Positions 32,584-44,144 of a DNA stretch of 64,000 nucleotides are shown here, in pieces. Each line of letters starts with the position of its first letter. The first letter of the stretch is position 1. A model generated the notes under the pieces. It worked only from the letters and a program-made list of their open reading frames with translations, was not told the origin of the DNA and did not search any database. The DNA comes from Cycas panzhihuaensis (lineage: Eukaryota; Cycadophyta). Made by a program: the position numbers and the translations under genes. The stretch lies in the NCBI GenBank assembly GCA_023213395.1, contig CM041465.1, positions 58,597,741-58,661,740 of the forward strand. Reading direction: 5' to 3'.

Positions 32584-33257
32584 GATTTTTGACTTGATGA
32601 GGGGAAACACAGACCTCCAAGGAGACGCCATATGTTACTACATGATTGTACTCCTACCTACAAGGACTCCAGCTTCCCACGGATGATGTACCATACCAGT
32701 TGTATGATATGACACATGATGATTTTTATGTATATAGATAGGGTGATTGATACCCCATTTGATGTATGATGATGTGTATAATGACATGTGGTAGATGATG
32801 TATATTTATTTCCATGTTTGTATATGCATGTGTATGAGGGTGCATGGATGCACGAGGGTATGGTTAATGATATTTTGAGTTGATTATTGTATGAATTTTG
32901 TGCTATAATATTTATTTGAGTTATATACACTTCCTTTCATGTAGGGCCATATTCCTAGCAGAGGCACACACGATCACCATGAGTAGCGGGGATAGAGGCA
33001 CGTGGGGCTAAGAGATAGGGCAGCACACATGTCCACAGAGGAGCATAGCATAATATATAAAGAAATTGCCAATGATAAGGGAGTAACGACACTCCAACAC
33101 ATCGTCCTAATTGGGGGATATACCTAAGTAGGAAGATAAGGTTCCCAGAGGAAGGGGAACAAGGGGTTTTGCGAGAGGAACCCGAAAGGAACAAGAAAGA
33201 CTCCCTAAGCCGCCATCCTGCCTGTGGCTAGAAGGAATGGGAACACACTTAGGATGG
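32584..33257. other. Spacer between antisense gene and integrase
   Basis: AT-richer stretch with no domain. It would contain convergent 3' ends: the antisense gene ends at 32583 and integrase ends at about 33300 from the other side. Confidence 0.5.
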
Positions 33258-34480
33258 TAGTTTAGGCTCATTTCGGAGTGTGGAAAAGGTAGTAAAGAGA
33301 TCATGCATAGAATTTTTTGAGGAATTTCCCATTAATGGCTTTCTCAAATTCAAGGCCCTCTAAGGTGGCAATCCTATAGGCATCGTTATCGAGACTCTTA
33401 CGAATGATAAAGGGGCCCATCCATTTGGGTTTGAATTTGGTCAAGCAGTCATGGAGATATTCCAGCTTGAGGACTTGGTCCCTAGGATACAAAGGATGAG
33501 AACAAAGGTGCTTATCGTAAGTCCTTTATGAGCGGGCTTTGGACATGAGGTTAGCTTGATAAGTGACTAAAAGTCTCTCATCTAAAGCCTTAAGATCTAA
33601 GAGGCGAGCCTAATGAATAGACTCCTCATTAATAAGACCTAGAAGAGAAACTCATAAAGAGGGGAACTCCACTTCCAATGGGAGTACCGCCTCAGTCCTA
33701 TAAACTAGGGAGAATAGAGTTATTCCTGTAGTCACACAGATAGAGGTATGATAGGCCCATAAGGTGGAAGGGAGCTAGAGGTGCCAATCTCTTTGAGATT
33801 GGGCAACGATTTTTTTTAAGATGTTGATGAGAGTTTTGTTGAATGATTTAACCTGACCATTTGCCTAGGGGTAATAAGGAGAAGAGGTTTTGTGAGAGAT
33901 TTTGAATTTCTTACAAAGTTTATCCATCTCCTTGTTACAAAAAGGAGTTCCGTTATCTGTAATCAAGACGTTGAGAATCCCAAAGTGGCAAATGATATGC
34001 TGGAAGATGAAAGTGGCTATCATCTTGCCAAGGGTAATGATCAAGGGAATGGATTTCACCCATTTCATGAAGTACTCTATGGTAGTCAAGATAAACTTAT
34101 GTTACGATGGAGAGGGCAGTGATATAGCCCCGATGAGGTCAAAACCGCATTGGGTGAAGAGCCATGGAGATATGATGGGATGAAGAGCCTCAAAAGATAT
34201 GTGGATGATGTTAGCATGCTCTTGGCATCGTCGACATCTCAAGGCGTAAGCATGGGCATCCTTGAAGAGGGATGGCTAATAATAGCCCATACAAAGGATC
34301 CTCTAGGCCATAGATTGGCCTCCAAATTGTCCCCCACAAATTCCATGGTGGCATTCATGGAGTATTTGGTCTACTTCATCAGGAGTGATGCAATGGAGGA
34401 GGATCTCGTCAAATGATCTCTTGTACAATACTTCATCCATAAGGAAGTATTACCTAGCGATGGTCTGAATGTGTGACCTA
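33258..34480 (-). pseudogene. E4 integrase, broken
   Basis: Three parts are visible. A zinc-binding start near 34390-34440 includes H-E-C-H-H. The catalytic core (33865-34089) reads YFMKWVKSIPLI, ICHFGILNVLITDNGTPFCN and ISHKTSSPYYP, with the second catalytic Asp in T-D-N-G-T-P-F. The C-terminal part (33301-33492) reads RDQVLKLEYLHD and KWMGPFIIRKSLDNDAYRIA, the usual G-P-F/Y region of gypsy integrases. Frameshifts separate them. E5 lacks the core and C-terminus. Confidence 0.88.
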
Positions 34481-34559
34481 ACCTTGTTACTAGCTTCCGG
34501 GTAGTACTATTGCTGAGTAAGATATTACATGATGTCACCATACCACTTACTATCGATGA

Positions 34560-35030
34560 GTGGATGGGAAGGAATGCCTGAATAGTCAAGATAGACTCAT
34601 CAGGAAGAGAGTTGTCAACGGGAGCATCGAACGAGTTAGGGATAGGGGCATTCCTAAGCTGTTCTACCACTACCATCCCCTTCTTCAATTTCCTGTTGAT
34701 GATATGGAGATCAAATTCCTGAAGGAGGATGGCCCAACGACCAGTCCTACCTATCAGGTCAGAACGGGTGAGTAAATAATGCAAAGGATCAGATTGAACG
34801 ATCACCTTAGTAGTGTTTTTGAGCAAGTAGTGCATAAACTTCTTGGTCATGTGGACCAAGGAGAGGCATTCCTTCTTGGCTGGAGAGTAGTTAAGCTTGG
34901 CAACCACAAGGATACGGTTGATGAAGTAGATGGCCTTCTCGGTTCCCAAATCATCCTCTTAGGCTAACATAGTGCCCAAGTACTCATCAGTTGCTGAGGT
35001 ATAGAGGATAAAGGGCCTATCAAAGCGAGG
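34560..35030 (-). pseudogene. E4 RNase H (gypsy type), broken
   Basis: Open from 34949: MGTEKAIYFINRILVVAKLN, YSPAKKECLSLV, FMHYLLKNTTKVIVQSDPL and RWAILLQEFDLHI. These match the Ty3/gypsy RNase H with E-x-x-Y-S/T-x-x-E-K-E-x-L. The frame is open through 34371. It follows RT as usual and is distinct from the aRNH at 29.0-29.4 kb. Confidence 0.88.
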
Positions 35031-35059
35031 GGGTGGCAACGTTGGAGCAGAAACAAGGG

Positions 35060-35900
35060 CTTCCTTAAGTCCTTCAAAAGCTTATTAGGCCTTAGCTGAC
35101 CAAACAAATGGGGCTCCCTTCTTTAATAGGTTAGTAAGAGGTTTAGCATTCACGGTGAAGTTCACCAAGAAATACCTAAGGAATCTAAGCCTACCTAAAA
35201 ATGACTTAATCTGTCCTTGAGTTCTAGGCGGCAGCATGTCAAGGATTGCCTTGACTTTGTCAGGTTCAATTTGAATTTCTTGTTTTGACATGAGAAAACC
35301 AAGGAGTTTGCCAGAAGTGATAACGAACATGCATTTGAGGGGACTGAGACTTATGTGGCATTTACGGGATCGTGTGAAGATAGCCCATAAGTCTGAAGGT
35401 TGATGGGCTCTAACGCATGAGAGACCCATCATATCATGCATAAAGACCTCTAACATATTGTTGATAAGGTCTTAAAAGATGAAGTGCATCACCCTTTGAT
35501 AAGTGGTGCCTACATTTTTCAATCTGAAGGGCATCGCCTTATAGGCAAAGGTACCCCACAGGGTGGTGAAGGCCGTCTTGTGATGGTCTTAGGGAGAGAT
35601 TTAAATTTGATTATAATCAGAGAATCCATCCATCAAGGACATGACTTCGAAACCAGTAGTTCGATTGATGATCTGATCAATAAAAGGGAGTGGAAAATTA
35701 TCCTTAAGACATGTGTTGTTGATGTCATAGAAGTCAACACATATCTGGATGGTCCCATTCTTTTTAGTAATGGGAACGATGTAAGACACCCATTTAGGGT
35801 AGTCGAGGAAGTGGTGAGTCCTGTGTCTAGGAGTTTCTCAACCTCCATTTTGATAGAGGCTGAGAATTTAGGGTGTAATGGGCATTGCTTCTAGAGCACA
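35060..35900 (-). pseudogene. E4 reverse transcriptase, broken
   Basis: The 35601-35789 frame contains VPITKKNGTIQICVDFYDIN and FPLPFIDQIINRTTGFEV, and the frame starting at 35456 contains LEVFMHDMMGLS, then KLLGFLMSKQEIQIEPDKV, RTQGQIKSFLGRL and FLRYF. The catalytic box is F-M-H-D; E5 has F-M-D-D, so the first Asp is mutated here. A frameshift near 35460-35600 separates the halves. Confidence 0.9.
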
Positions 35901-35989
35901 GGGTGAGTGCCAGGGACTATGGTAAGGTTATGGGTGATAATGAAGGGTTCGATTCCCTTCATATCAGAATAGTCCCACGCAAAAACATC

Positions 35990-36301
35990 TTAGAACTCCT
36001 GGAACAAAAAGGAGTATTCCCTTACTTCATCAAGAGAATATTCAGCTCCCACCTTGATGGCCTTACCTAGGATGAGGACTATGTCCTGGGTGGCCCCCAT
36101 GCACATGGCATTCCCCTCCTCAAAGTGAAAGGGGGAAAGGTCGATGGGAAGAGACAGAATAGGAGATGGGATTGGGTCAGCAAGGGTGGACCCAATCACT
36201 AAGACCTTTTGGTGGCCAAGTCTATGGTGACCAAAAGGAAGGTTGGGCGTGAAGCCCGCTAAGTACTTGAGTAGAACCTTATCATCTTTGAAGTAATCCA
36301 C
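35990..36301 (-). pseudogene. E4 linker between protease and RT
   Basis: Reads MDYFKDDKVLLKYLAGFTPN, LPFGHHRLGHQKVLVIGSTL, and ends SLDEVREYSFLFQEF. E5 has a close counterpart at 45479-45694 and beyond. It is in frame with the protease ORF and has no recognised domain. Confidence 0.75.
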
Positions 36302-36319
36302 CCCATAGATGACCTTACT

Positions 36320-37201
36320 TCAAATAGGAAAGGCATGAGAGGAAGTGGGAGCAACGGGACCATGGTGGTCGGCAGGCTGCCCAACATCCCCAAGAGACTT
36401 TAAGGAAGAGTCAGGAAGGGGATCCTCATAAGGGGCAAAAGGAAGTTCCACGGATTCATCACCTGTGGGGGATGATGAAGGGGAAGACTTAAGGATTAGT
36501 GGATCAATGCGAGTAATAGCATGCAATATAAGGAGATGATCAGTCTCTCCAATAAGAGGGGTTTTAGGCTGGGACCTAAAACAAGGAGAGTGTCTCCTAC
36601 TGGTGCGAAGAAAGGAAATAGGGTGACGAAGGTCCTCATCCTTACCATAGGACTCATCGTCACTAAATATGGTAAGGTACCCGTAGCTTCCAACACCAAT
36701 AAGAGTGAAACAGGTAAGGTTTGAGGAAGAAGATGCGAGATCTCCTTCTGAATGAGGTGAATCAGGAATGTCAATAGAATAAGCAGAGGTATAGGTGGAA
36801 GGGCCTTTGTCCCCCTTCACACGAACATGACTCACATGGTTGGTTTGATGGGATTGTTTGGTAGGTAGGAGCTCACAGGAAACAACCCTCATTCGACCAT
36901 CATGGATGAACTTGAGTTGCCCCCAGTAGGTTGAGCACACGACTCCCATTTGATCGAGCCATGGTTGACCCAAAAGGAGATTGTAGTCGATGTCTACGTC
37001 GAGGACTATAATATCGACGAGGACATTCTTGTCCTCAAGAGTAAGAGGAATCAAAATGAATCCTAAGGGAGTCTTCTCACTACCATCATAGCCTTGGCAT
37101 CGCCATGGAATAGGTTCCAAGGCAGAAATGCCAAGCTCTTGCATAACACGCAAGGGCATGGCATTAACGGAAGAACTGTTGTCGACAACAGTCCTTCGCA
37201 A
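36320..37201 (-). CDS. E4 protease and spacer, 293-codon open frame
   Basis: The longest open frame of the window. It starts RTVVDNSSSVNAMPLRVMQE, followed by PLTLEDKNVLVDIIVLDVDI and DYNLLLGQPWLDQMG: a retropepsin fold with the flap and the L-L-G-x-x-W-L second half. The catalytic D-T/S-G reads D-N-S here and also in E5. The remaining two thirds is a low-complexity acidic/Ser-Pro spacer leading to RT. It is one piece of the gag-pol polyprotein rather than a separate gene; the first codon is not a true start. Confidence 0.8.
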   Translation of the reverse strand: MRRTVVDNSSSVNAMPLRVMQELGISALEPIPWRCQGYDGSEKTPLGFILIPLTLEDKNVLVDIIVLDVDIDYNLLLGQPWLDQMGVVCSTYWGQLKFIHDGRMRVVSCELLPTKQSHQTNHVSHVRVKGDKGPSTYTSAYSIDIPDSPHSEGDLASSSSNLTCFTLIGVGSYGYLTIFSDDESYGKDEDLRHPISFLRTSRRHSPCFRSQPKTPLIGETDHLLILHAITRIDPLILKSSPSSSPTGDESVELPFAPYEDPLPDSSLKSLGDVGQPADHHGPVAPTSSHAFPI

Positions 37202-38915
37202 AGTGCAATCAGGTATATCGATAGTAATGGTGAAAGGGAAGTTCTACCGGTACTCCCTTTTACAAGCAGGAGGAGGGTCTTTAGGATTGAAAGAAATGAC
37301 GGGCTCACGACCTTAGGCAATACCCAAAGCGTGAATGAGTGCGTCACCTAATCCTAAAGCTTCTAAAAGGAGTGTCCTCTATTTAGGATAACTTCTCAAG
37401 ACGTCCATAATAGACATCCCAACAGCCACGGTACGAAGCTCATCAATGACATGAAAGGTCTTCCACTTCATTATAGGTTAAGGAAGGGATCTGCTGAAAT
37501 CATAGCAACCTGGGCAAATGGGAATGGTCTTGGGAAGTAAAGGGACTTTCAGAAGGGAGGTTTCCAGAAGAGGATCAGGATGTGGGATAGATGAAGAGGC
37601 ATTGGTTGCCCCTTTGGCAGCTTGGGACCGAGTCAAGGCATATAGAGGGGTGGCCTCAAGCATCTGGATCACCTTCTTTCCCTTATTTCAAGATCATGAA
37701 GGTGAAGGGATATGATGGTCTGGAGAACACGAGGAAGAAGATGAACCCCGTACGCCCTTCCCTTTACCGTGTGAAGGGCGTGGATTTAGAGATCTTCCTC
37801 AGTTCCAGCTATTCTTTTGTTGAGAGTTACGATCCCATTTCCCATGCTTGGGGAACATATCTCTATGGATAGGTTAGTCGAGGTTGGGCCTTGAGGCCTG
37901 TTTTGTAGATGGGTTGCATTGTGAGGCATCCCTAGGATGTTGAACTTGGCAACGCAAATCATCATAGAAACATTATCCATGAATGAAGCACCACTTCTTC
38001 TCAAGTGAGGAATTAGGTTTCCTTGCTTGAGAGGACTGGGTGTTGCCACCCTTGGAAGGAGCAGCTTGGGAAGCTTATTAGATTGGTTTGTTAGATGTGG
38101 GTGACGAAGGAGCTTGAAGTTTAAGTTCCTTCATTGTACTTTCAAATGAACGTATGGCAGAGGTTAGTGGGTCTAGGGTCTTTTCGGTTGAGTGGGAAAA
38201 TGGCCTAGTGGATTGTTGAGGTTTAGTTTCTTTAGTCGGTGGAGGTGCCTCACGTCACTTTGAGGACTTTAGAGGATTCTTAAGTCCAGCCTAGATCTCA
38301 ATAGCCTCAAGTACCGAGCGCTTCGTAATGGCAGAATCACATGTGGTTGACCCCATCTTAAGGACTTCCACATGAACTTTAAGGCGTAGTGTGTTGACAA
38401 AGATGTCCCTCTTCAATTCCTCAGGTAAAGTAGCCTTGGTGGAATGGAGGAGGTCATGGAATCACCACACAAAGTCACAATTCATCTCATCGTGACCTTG
38501 CTTAAGTGAAAGAAGGGATTTCATTCCACTCTCAAATGGACGAGCCACATCAAAATAGTTGATGAACTCCTCTACGAGTTGCTAGAATGAGAAGATGAAA
38601 TGAGCAGGTAGGTGATAGAACCATTTGATGGCATCACCTTGAAGAGATCATGGAAATAGTTTCATTAATATGTGATCATAGGCCCAGTAATCTATGAAAG
38701 CCGTAGAGAAACTACAGACATGCTCTATTGGATCCTGCGATGAAGTTCCGTCAAACTTGGGAACTTCGAGGGGATGAGGCAGTAAGTTGGTCCTTAGCAC
38801 CTTGATAGACAAGGGTGTCGATCTGTAATCTATAAAAGGACATGCCCTTGCCTAGATCATAGGATTGGCAAAAGATGAAGAAGACAATGAATAAGGAATA
38901 GATGGGGGTGGAGGG
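37202..38915 (-). pseudogene. E4 gag, C-terminal part
   Basis: Continuation of gag after the E5 insertion. It carries the retrotransposon-gag capsid region (about 38270-38720) and, near 37915-37990, the motif CFYDDLRCQVQHPRDASQC, which is C-x6-C-x3-H-x6-C. E5 has the same spacing at 43834-43890. The gag-pol junction (MLEATPLYALTRSQAAKG, 37672) shows no gag stop other than a mutation-like one, so gag and pol were probably one frame. Frameshifts and TAG stops are frequent. Confidence 0.85.
38911..38915 (+). repeat. E5 target-site duplication, left copy
   Basis: GAGGG immediately before the E5 5' LTR; identical to 50866-50870. Confidence 0.95.
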
Positions 38916-41633
38916 TGTTTCCCAGCTTTCGGGAATAGATACAGAATTACTGACTTAGGTAAGTGCAGGTATGTTTCTCACCATATCATCGCTTTCTTTT
39001 GATGAGTGTTTGCTTGTATGTTTGCATGTTTGTGACCTTGTAGATGATTTTGTCTTCATCTACACTTATTTAGCCTATGACAACTATAGTGGGGGCACAC
39101 TCCCAGCAAGTGTGGCACCCTGATGGCCACTCCACTTCCCGCATTCTGCCCTCCTCGCTCCAGGATCCACTTGACTTGCGTCACCTCTGCCCGTGTGATG
39201 ATCCGTCATTATTTGGTTGACTTGCCACATCGTCTGAATCCTATTTTTGCTCTTCTGGACTCGTTTGTTAGCTTGTTTATCCTCGGGTAGATGTCTCAGC
39301 CCCCCATTAGCCTTTTTTGTCATTTGCCCATAGCCTAGGCTGGCTGTCTGGGCTAGGTTTTACCTCTAGGCGAATACCACCGTGAATTTCGTGGTACCGC
39401 CGCAAATTCGACGATACTGCGGATTTTGCGGTGGGATGACTATTCTAATTTATTTTTTAAAAATATGCCATGGCATTTTCGCATTTATTACGAAACTACC
39501 ACATGTCTCGTTACTTAACTCGCTGCCAGCTGCACCCTAATCACTCGCTTTAGGGTTTGGGTTGGGTATTTAAGTCATCATTAACTCATTTTTGAGATCT
39601 TTGGTTCATTTTTTGGATTGCTCCTCAAGGAAACCACCCTGTGCTCTACTATTCTTTGCTGCTCTACTGCTGCTACAGGACCTACGCCTCTCCTCCAACA
39701 CCCAGCTCTCCTTTGGTATGGCTAGGACATCTTCCTAGCCCTTCACACACCTTGGAGAGGTCCCCTTTGGAGAGATCTCGTGATTCTTGCCAGCATGACC
39801 ATCAAGCATTCCAAGTGCAGGTGTTCTTCCTCCAACTCTATTAGCAGGGTTCCAAACCTGCTACACCATAGTTTTTGGGCTGATTTCTCAGCCTCTCCTT
39901 AGTAGCCCTTGACTGAGGCAAGAGCCTCCCCTCCTCTTCTTAGGTATTCATTGATTTGAGCTATTTTCTTATTCAATTGATGCCCTATTTTGCTTGTCCT
40001 CTTACTTGGGTTTTTTAAGGTTGTTCTCCTCTTTGTATTGGGCTGTTTTACTCCTGTCATTAGTGCCTCCTTATTTGTATTTGTTGCTCAAGGTAGCAGT
40101 AAAGAGAGGTTGCATAGGATTTGGGAGAGAGCTGGGTGGATTCCGTACCACCTTCCACGCTCCTCAAGTGGCTCTTAGCCCCCCAAACCTTCCCTCTTGC
40201 CCCGTGCTGTCCTTAGCACTTAAACAAGGGTTTGTTGGGACTTCTTTAGCCACTGAAATCAGCACTGTCACACATTGTAGTGCTAGTTTGAGGGCTTGTG
40301 CTTTAGTCTGGGCAACTCATGTAAGTCCCCACTAGTTGTCCTTTGCCCAACTCCTTTCCTGGCAGCCCGGTTTGCTCTTCATAGCACCCCAGCTTGCTGT
40401 AGGTCCTCTTTGGCTCCTTTCAACTCTCTTGCTACTATTTCCAGCCATCTTTCTTAGCTTTACCCTCGCTACCTCATGGATTTTGGGGGAGGTTGGGGTT
40501 GTTCTTTGCGAGAGGTGGGCCACTCCAAGTCTTACCAGTTACTTTCCATTTACTTTGGTTGTCCTCCTTTACATATTATCATCATTGTGTTGATGCTAAC
40601 ATATATGTGTTTAAGTTTATATTTGTTTTGCATGGACATGTATTGTTAGGATCTTTCCATTGTATGTTAGCACCCTTTCTCTGGAAAGGGGGGAGGTTGT
40701 CATTTACTTGCAGGTATTCAGAAAGTGTAAAGGACCTTTCTCCCTTTCTTCCTTTGCCGGTAAACATTTCTATTCATGTTGTACTTTCATACTTCATTTA
40801 TTGCTAGTATTTGGTCCCTTTCTTTCCTTGGTTTGGTACTCTAGTATTTTTTTAGGGAAGGTAAGGAAGCCCCTCGCTCCGATCTGTCGTGACTCTTCAT
40901 GCCAGCTGTGCCTTGTGGAGTGGCTCTGGGTGCCCCTTGGGAGTGCCACCATTACGACACACTTCTGTCCTGGTACACACTCTCGCTCCACTTTGTCACC
41001 CTTTCCTTTTGAATTTCCTTTACATAGTAGTAATTAACTCATTGGAAATAGAAAGGAAATAAACCTTGCTTTGGTTCATACTTTATTTACTTTATTACTT
41101 GCATCTTCTTTTGCCATAGGAAAAGGTCTTAAGAAACCTTCCCTCTCACCTTTTGCCCCCTTTTGCTGTGCAAACTTCCCTCCCTCTTTGTTGTCTGGTT
41201 GGTTAGTTTGCCTGCACATACCTTGACCCACCTCCTTGGGTTATCTCTCTTATGTTCCCTTGGTTCCCTGCTTAGCCAGATAACTAAGGTGACCCCCTCC
41301 ATAGGCGGCCTGCTTGCCTATCCTTCCTTGTTTCCCGTTGCTCTAGGGAAACCCTCGAAGGTCTCTCTCCTTCCCCTTCCGGCCATCCAAGAGTGGGAGG
41401 ATCCTTCCCTTAGGTCAACCTAAGCTAACCCTACGCCTCCTCACCTCTTGTTCAAAGTGGGGGGATCACCCTTTGGTAGTTGTATTCCATTTGTAGGTCC
41501 CAAACTCGCGCTCTGGCGCATGGGGCACCCTGCGTGGTACTTGCCCTACTTATAGGTCCCTTTCTCGATCATATTATCAACCGCTATTACCATTCCTATT
41601 TAGTTAGGTAGCTATCCCGTAGACACGCGTCCA
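38916..41633 (+). repeat. E5 5' LTR (LTR B)
   Basis: Starts TGTTTCCCAGC and ends CGCGTCCA; 2718 bases, preceded by GAGGG and followed by the PBS. Long open frames inside (for example around 39994-40335 and 40660-41037) carry no domain. Confidence 0.95.
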
Positions 41634-41634
41634 C

Positions 41635-41654
41635 TGGTGACCATACTAGGGACT
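41635..41654 (+). other. E5 primer-binding site
   Basis: TGGTGACCATACTAGGGACT starts one base after the LTR. E4 has TGGCAACTATACTGGGGACC at the same place. It is not the Met type. It resembles the TGGCGACTCxxCTGGGGA type I recall from Tat/Ogre elements, but I did not assign the tRNA. Confidence 0.7.
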
Positions 41655-41807
41655 GCCAGTAGGGGAGCTAGTTTCTGCTCTCTTTCGTTAGTTTTGCTAC
41701 CTTTTTGTGGTCCCTTTTTTACCTACTTCGATCTCTTCATTGGGCAGCCCCCAACGCGTGTGCCTTTACAGCCCTTTCTTTTTCCTAACATTATTGGTTG
41801 ACCTTGC

Positions 41808-44144
41808 ATGCGATGCTTTTCTCGTCGCTTGCGTAGTCTACCTCCACTGTTAGAAGACCCCGAGTATCACCCTCTTCCTTTGTTAGATTCTGATTTGGCT
41901 ATGGAGGGATACTCTTCTGATTGGGCCTACCACATAGCAACTTTGGAAACCCATGATTTTCCTTCCTCTATTCTGGGGTCCACCCAGGAGGGTGATGACC
42001 CCCTTTATTACCCAAGTGACCAACATCACTCGCTCAATGTCCATCCCTCTACCCATGCGGTAGAAGGATCCGTTCCTCTTAAGACTTACCACTCAATCGG
42101 TGACTCTTATGAGGATCGTCCCGAGGGATCTACTTCATTCGAGGTCCCAACTACCTCTTACGAGTATGTAGGAACCCCTCCCGTCGACGTAGTTGAAGCT
42201 CTCAATGAGTGTCATTATGCGGCACGCTTCCAACCGCGTCCTGGATGGTTTGAGGATGCTCTTCATGGAGGAGCCTCTTCTTCTTCCGCTCCTCCCCTGC
42301 ATGCCTCATCCTCATCTACTCTTCCTTTGACAACCAATCCCTTTGTGCCTACGCATGTGTCTCGCTCCTTTCCTATTCCTGTAGTGGGGGCACATGTTGC
42401 ACCTTCCGTTTCTCACCGAGGTCCTAGTGTTTTGGGATCTTTCTGTGGTATGTCTTTCTCCCAATTGAAGGTTAGCATACCCGTCCCTAACCAAACTAAT
42501 GTGCCATCCCCTAATGTGGCACATACCTTTCCTAGTAGGCCTGTTGGTCCTACTAACCTTTCGGCTACCAGCCATGTGGGACCCGCTCCCACACACCCTC
42601 AAAACCAACACGTTGGTGCTTCCTTCTATGTTCCCCCAGGGTATACTTCTCAACCTTGGGGGTAGGGTAGAGGAAGCCATCTCCCAGCTTATGGAGTGGA
42701 TCTGCTACACCCATATGGGGTCACTCCACCTACAGGTGGCCCATATGGGCAAAACTTGGTTTCGCATCTATCTTTTCCATCATCTAGCGCAATTCCATTT
42801 GTTGTGCCTTCGCAAGGGAACCTGACACCCTTCCAAGGCACCTACCACCAAGCCCCTTCCTAGCAGGGGGCGTTTCCTCAAGGAGGGATGGGTATGCTAC
42901 CCCCATTCGCTCCCTGTTCGTTACCCACTACGTCATCCGTTGACCCTATGGTCTAGGCAAGGGCACGCCCCTTCATGGACTTTAGGTCAACACCTTTATC
43001 CATTAAGGCATTAAGAACCAATCTGCCGCCTCATCCCCCTGAAGTTCCTAGATTCGATAGAACTTCGTTGTAAAACCCGGCAGAGCATGTGCGTAGTTTT
43101 TCTATGGCATGCATCAATTACTGGGCTTATGACCACATTTTAATGAAATTGTTCTCGCGATCCTTGTAGTGTGACGCCCTTAAGTGGTTTTACCGTCTCC
43201 CTGCCCACTCCATCCATTCATTCCAGCAATTGGTGGATGAGTTCATCAACTATTTTGATGTAGCCCGTCCATTCGAGAGTGGAATGAAGTCACTCCTTTC
43301 ACTCAAACAAGTTCACGATGAAATGAATTGTGACTTTGTGTGGCGATTTCATGACTTGCTTCACTCCACTAAGGCAACATTACCCGAGGAGTTAAAGCGA
43401 GATCTCTTCGTCAATGCACTTCGTCCCGAAGTGCATGTGGAAGTCCTTAAAATGGGGGCGACCACATACGACTTTGCGATCGCTAAGTGTTTCGTGTTGG
43501 AGGCTATTGAGATCCAAGCCGGACTCAAGAAACCTCTTAAGCCCTCACAGTGACGTGAGGCACCACCTCCAACCAAAGATACCAAACCTTCACAACCTAC
43601 CCGGTCTTCCTCTCATCCGACTGAGAGGACTTTAGACCCTCTCACATCAGCCATATGCTCGTTCGAGCATATGATGAAGGAACTCAAGCTTCAGGCTTCT
43701 TCATCTTGTACATCCAATAAACAAGTCCAATAAACAACTCAAGCTCCTCTCCCCAGGAATGGAAATTCCCAGTCCTCTCAAGCGAGAAGGTCAGATCCCC
43801 CGCTTGAGAAGAAGTGGTACTCCATTCATGGGGAGTGCTTCCACGATGATTTGCGTTGTAGGGCCCAGCATCCTAAGGATGCCCCTCGATGTGACTCTTC
43901 CCCCAAATGGGCCTCAAGGCCTAATTTGGACCAACCAGTTCACAAGGATCTATTCCCTAAACATAGGGAACGCGATCGTAACACCCAAACCAAGAATAAC
44001 CAGGACCGAGGAAGATCACCTGATTCCCGTCCTTCCCACAACAAAGGGAAGGGTGCCCGGAACTCGTCTTCTTCCTCTTGTTCCCCTAGCCATCGTACCC
44101 CATCACCTTCGCGGCCCCAGAATAAGGGGAAGAAGGTGATCTAG
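41808..44144 (+). pseudogene. E5 gag, broken
   Basis: Starts at ATG 41808 (MRCFSRRLRSLPPLLEDPEY); open to 42665, then continues in the same frame with TAG/TGA stops to 44144. The first 290 residues are low-complexity Ser/Pro/His-rich. The capsid region is at about 43060-43550 (LPAHSIHSFQQLVDEFINYF, LKRDLFVNALRPEVHVEVLK). A Cys/His motif near 43834-43890 reads CFHDDLRCRAQHPKDAPRC, C-x6-C-x3-H-x6-C, followed by a basic Arg/Lys/Ser tail (43900-44140), suggesting nucleic-acid binding. E4 gag is the homologue; its start ATG is ATA. Confidence 0.88.

Noticed and set aside
40336-41037. Long overlapping plus-strand frames in LTR B (also 49255-50247 in LTR C)
   Set aside because: Inside LTRs, hydrophobic-looking but with no domain; equivalent frames in the other LTR copies are shifted or broken.
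42312-42680. 122-codon minus-strand frame opposite E5 gag
   Set aside because: Shadow of the Ser/Pro-rich gag frame.
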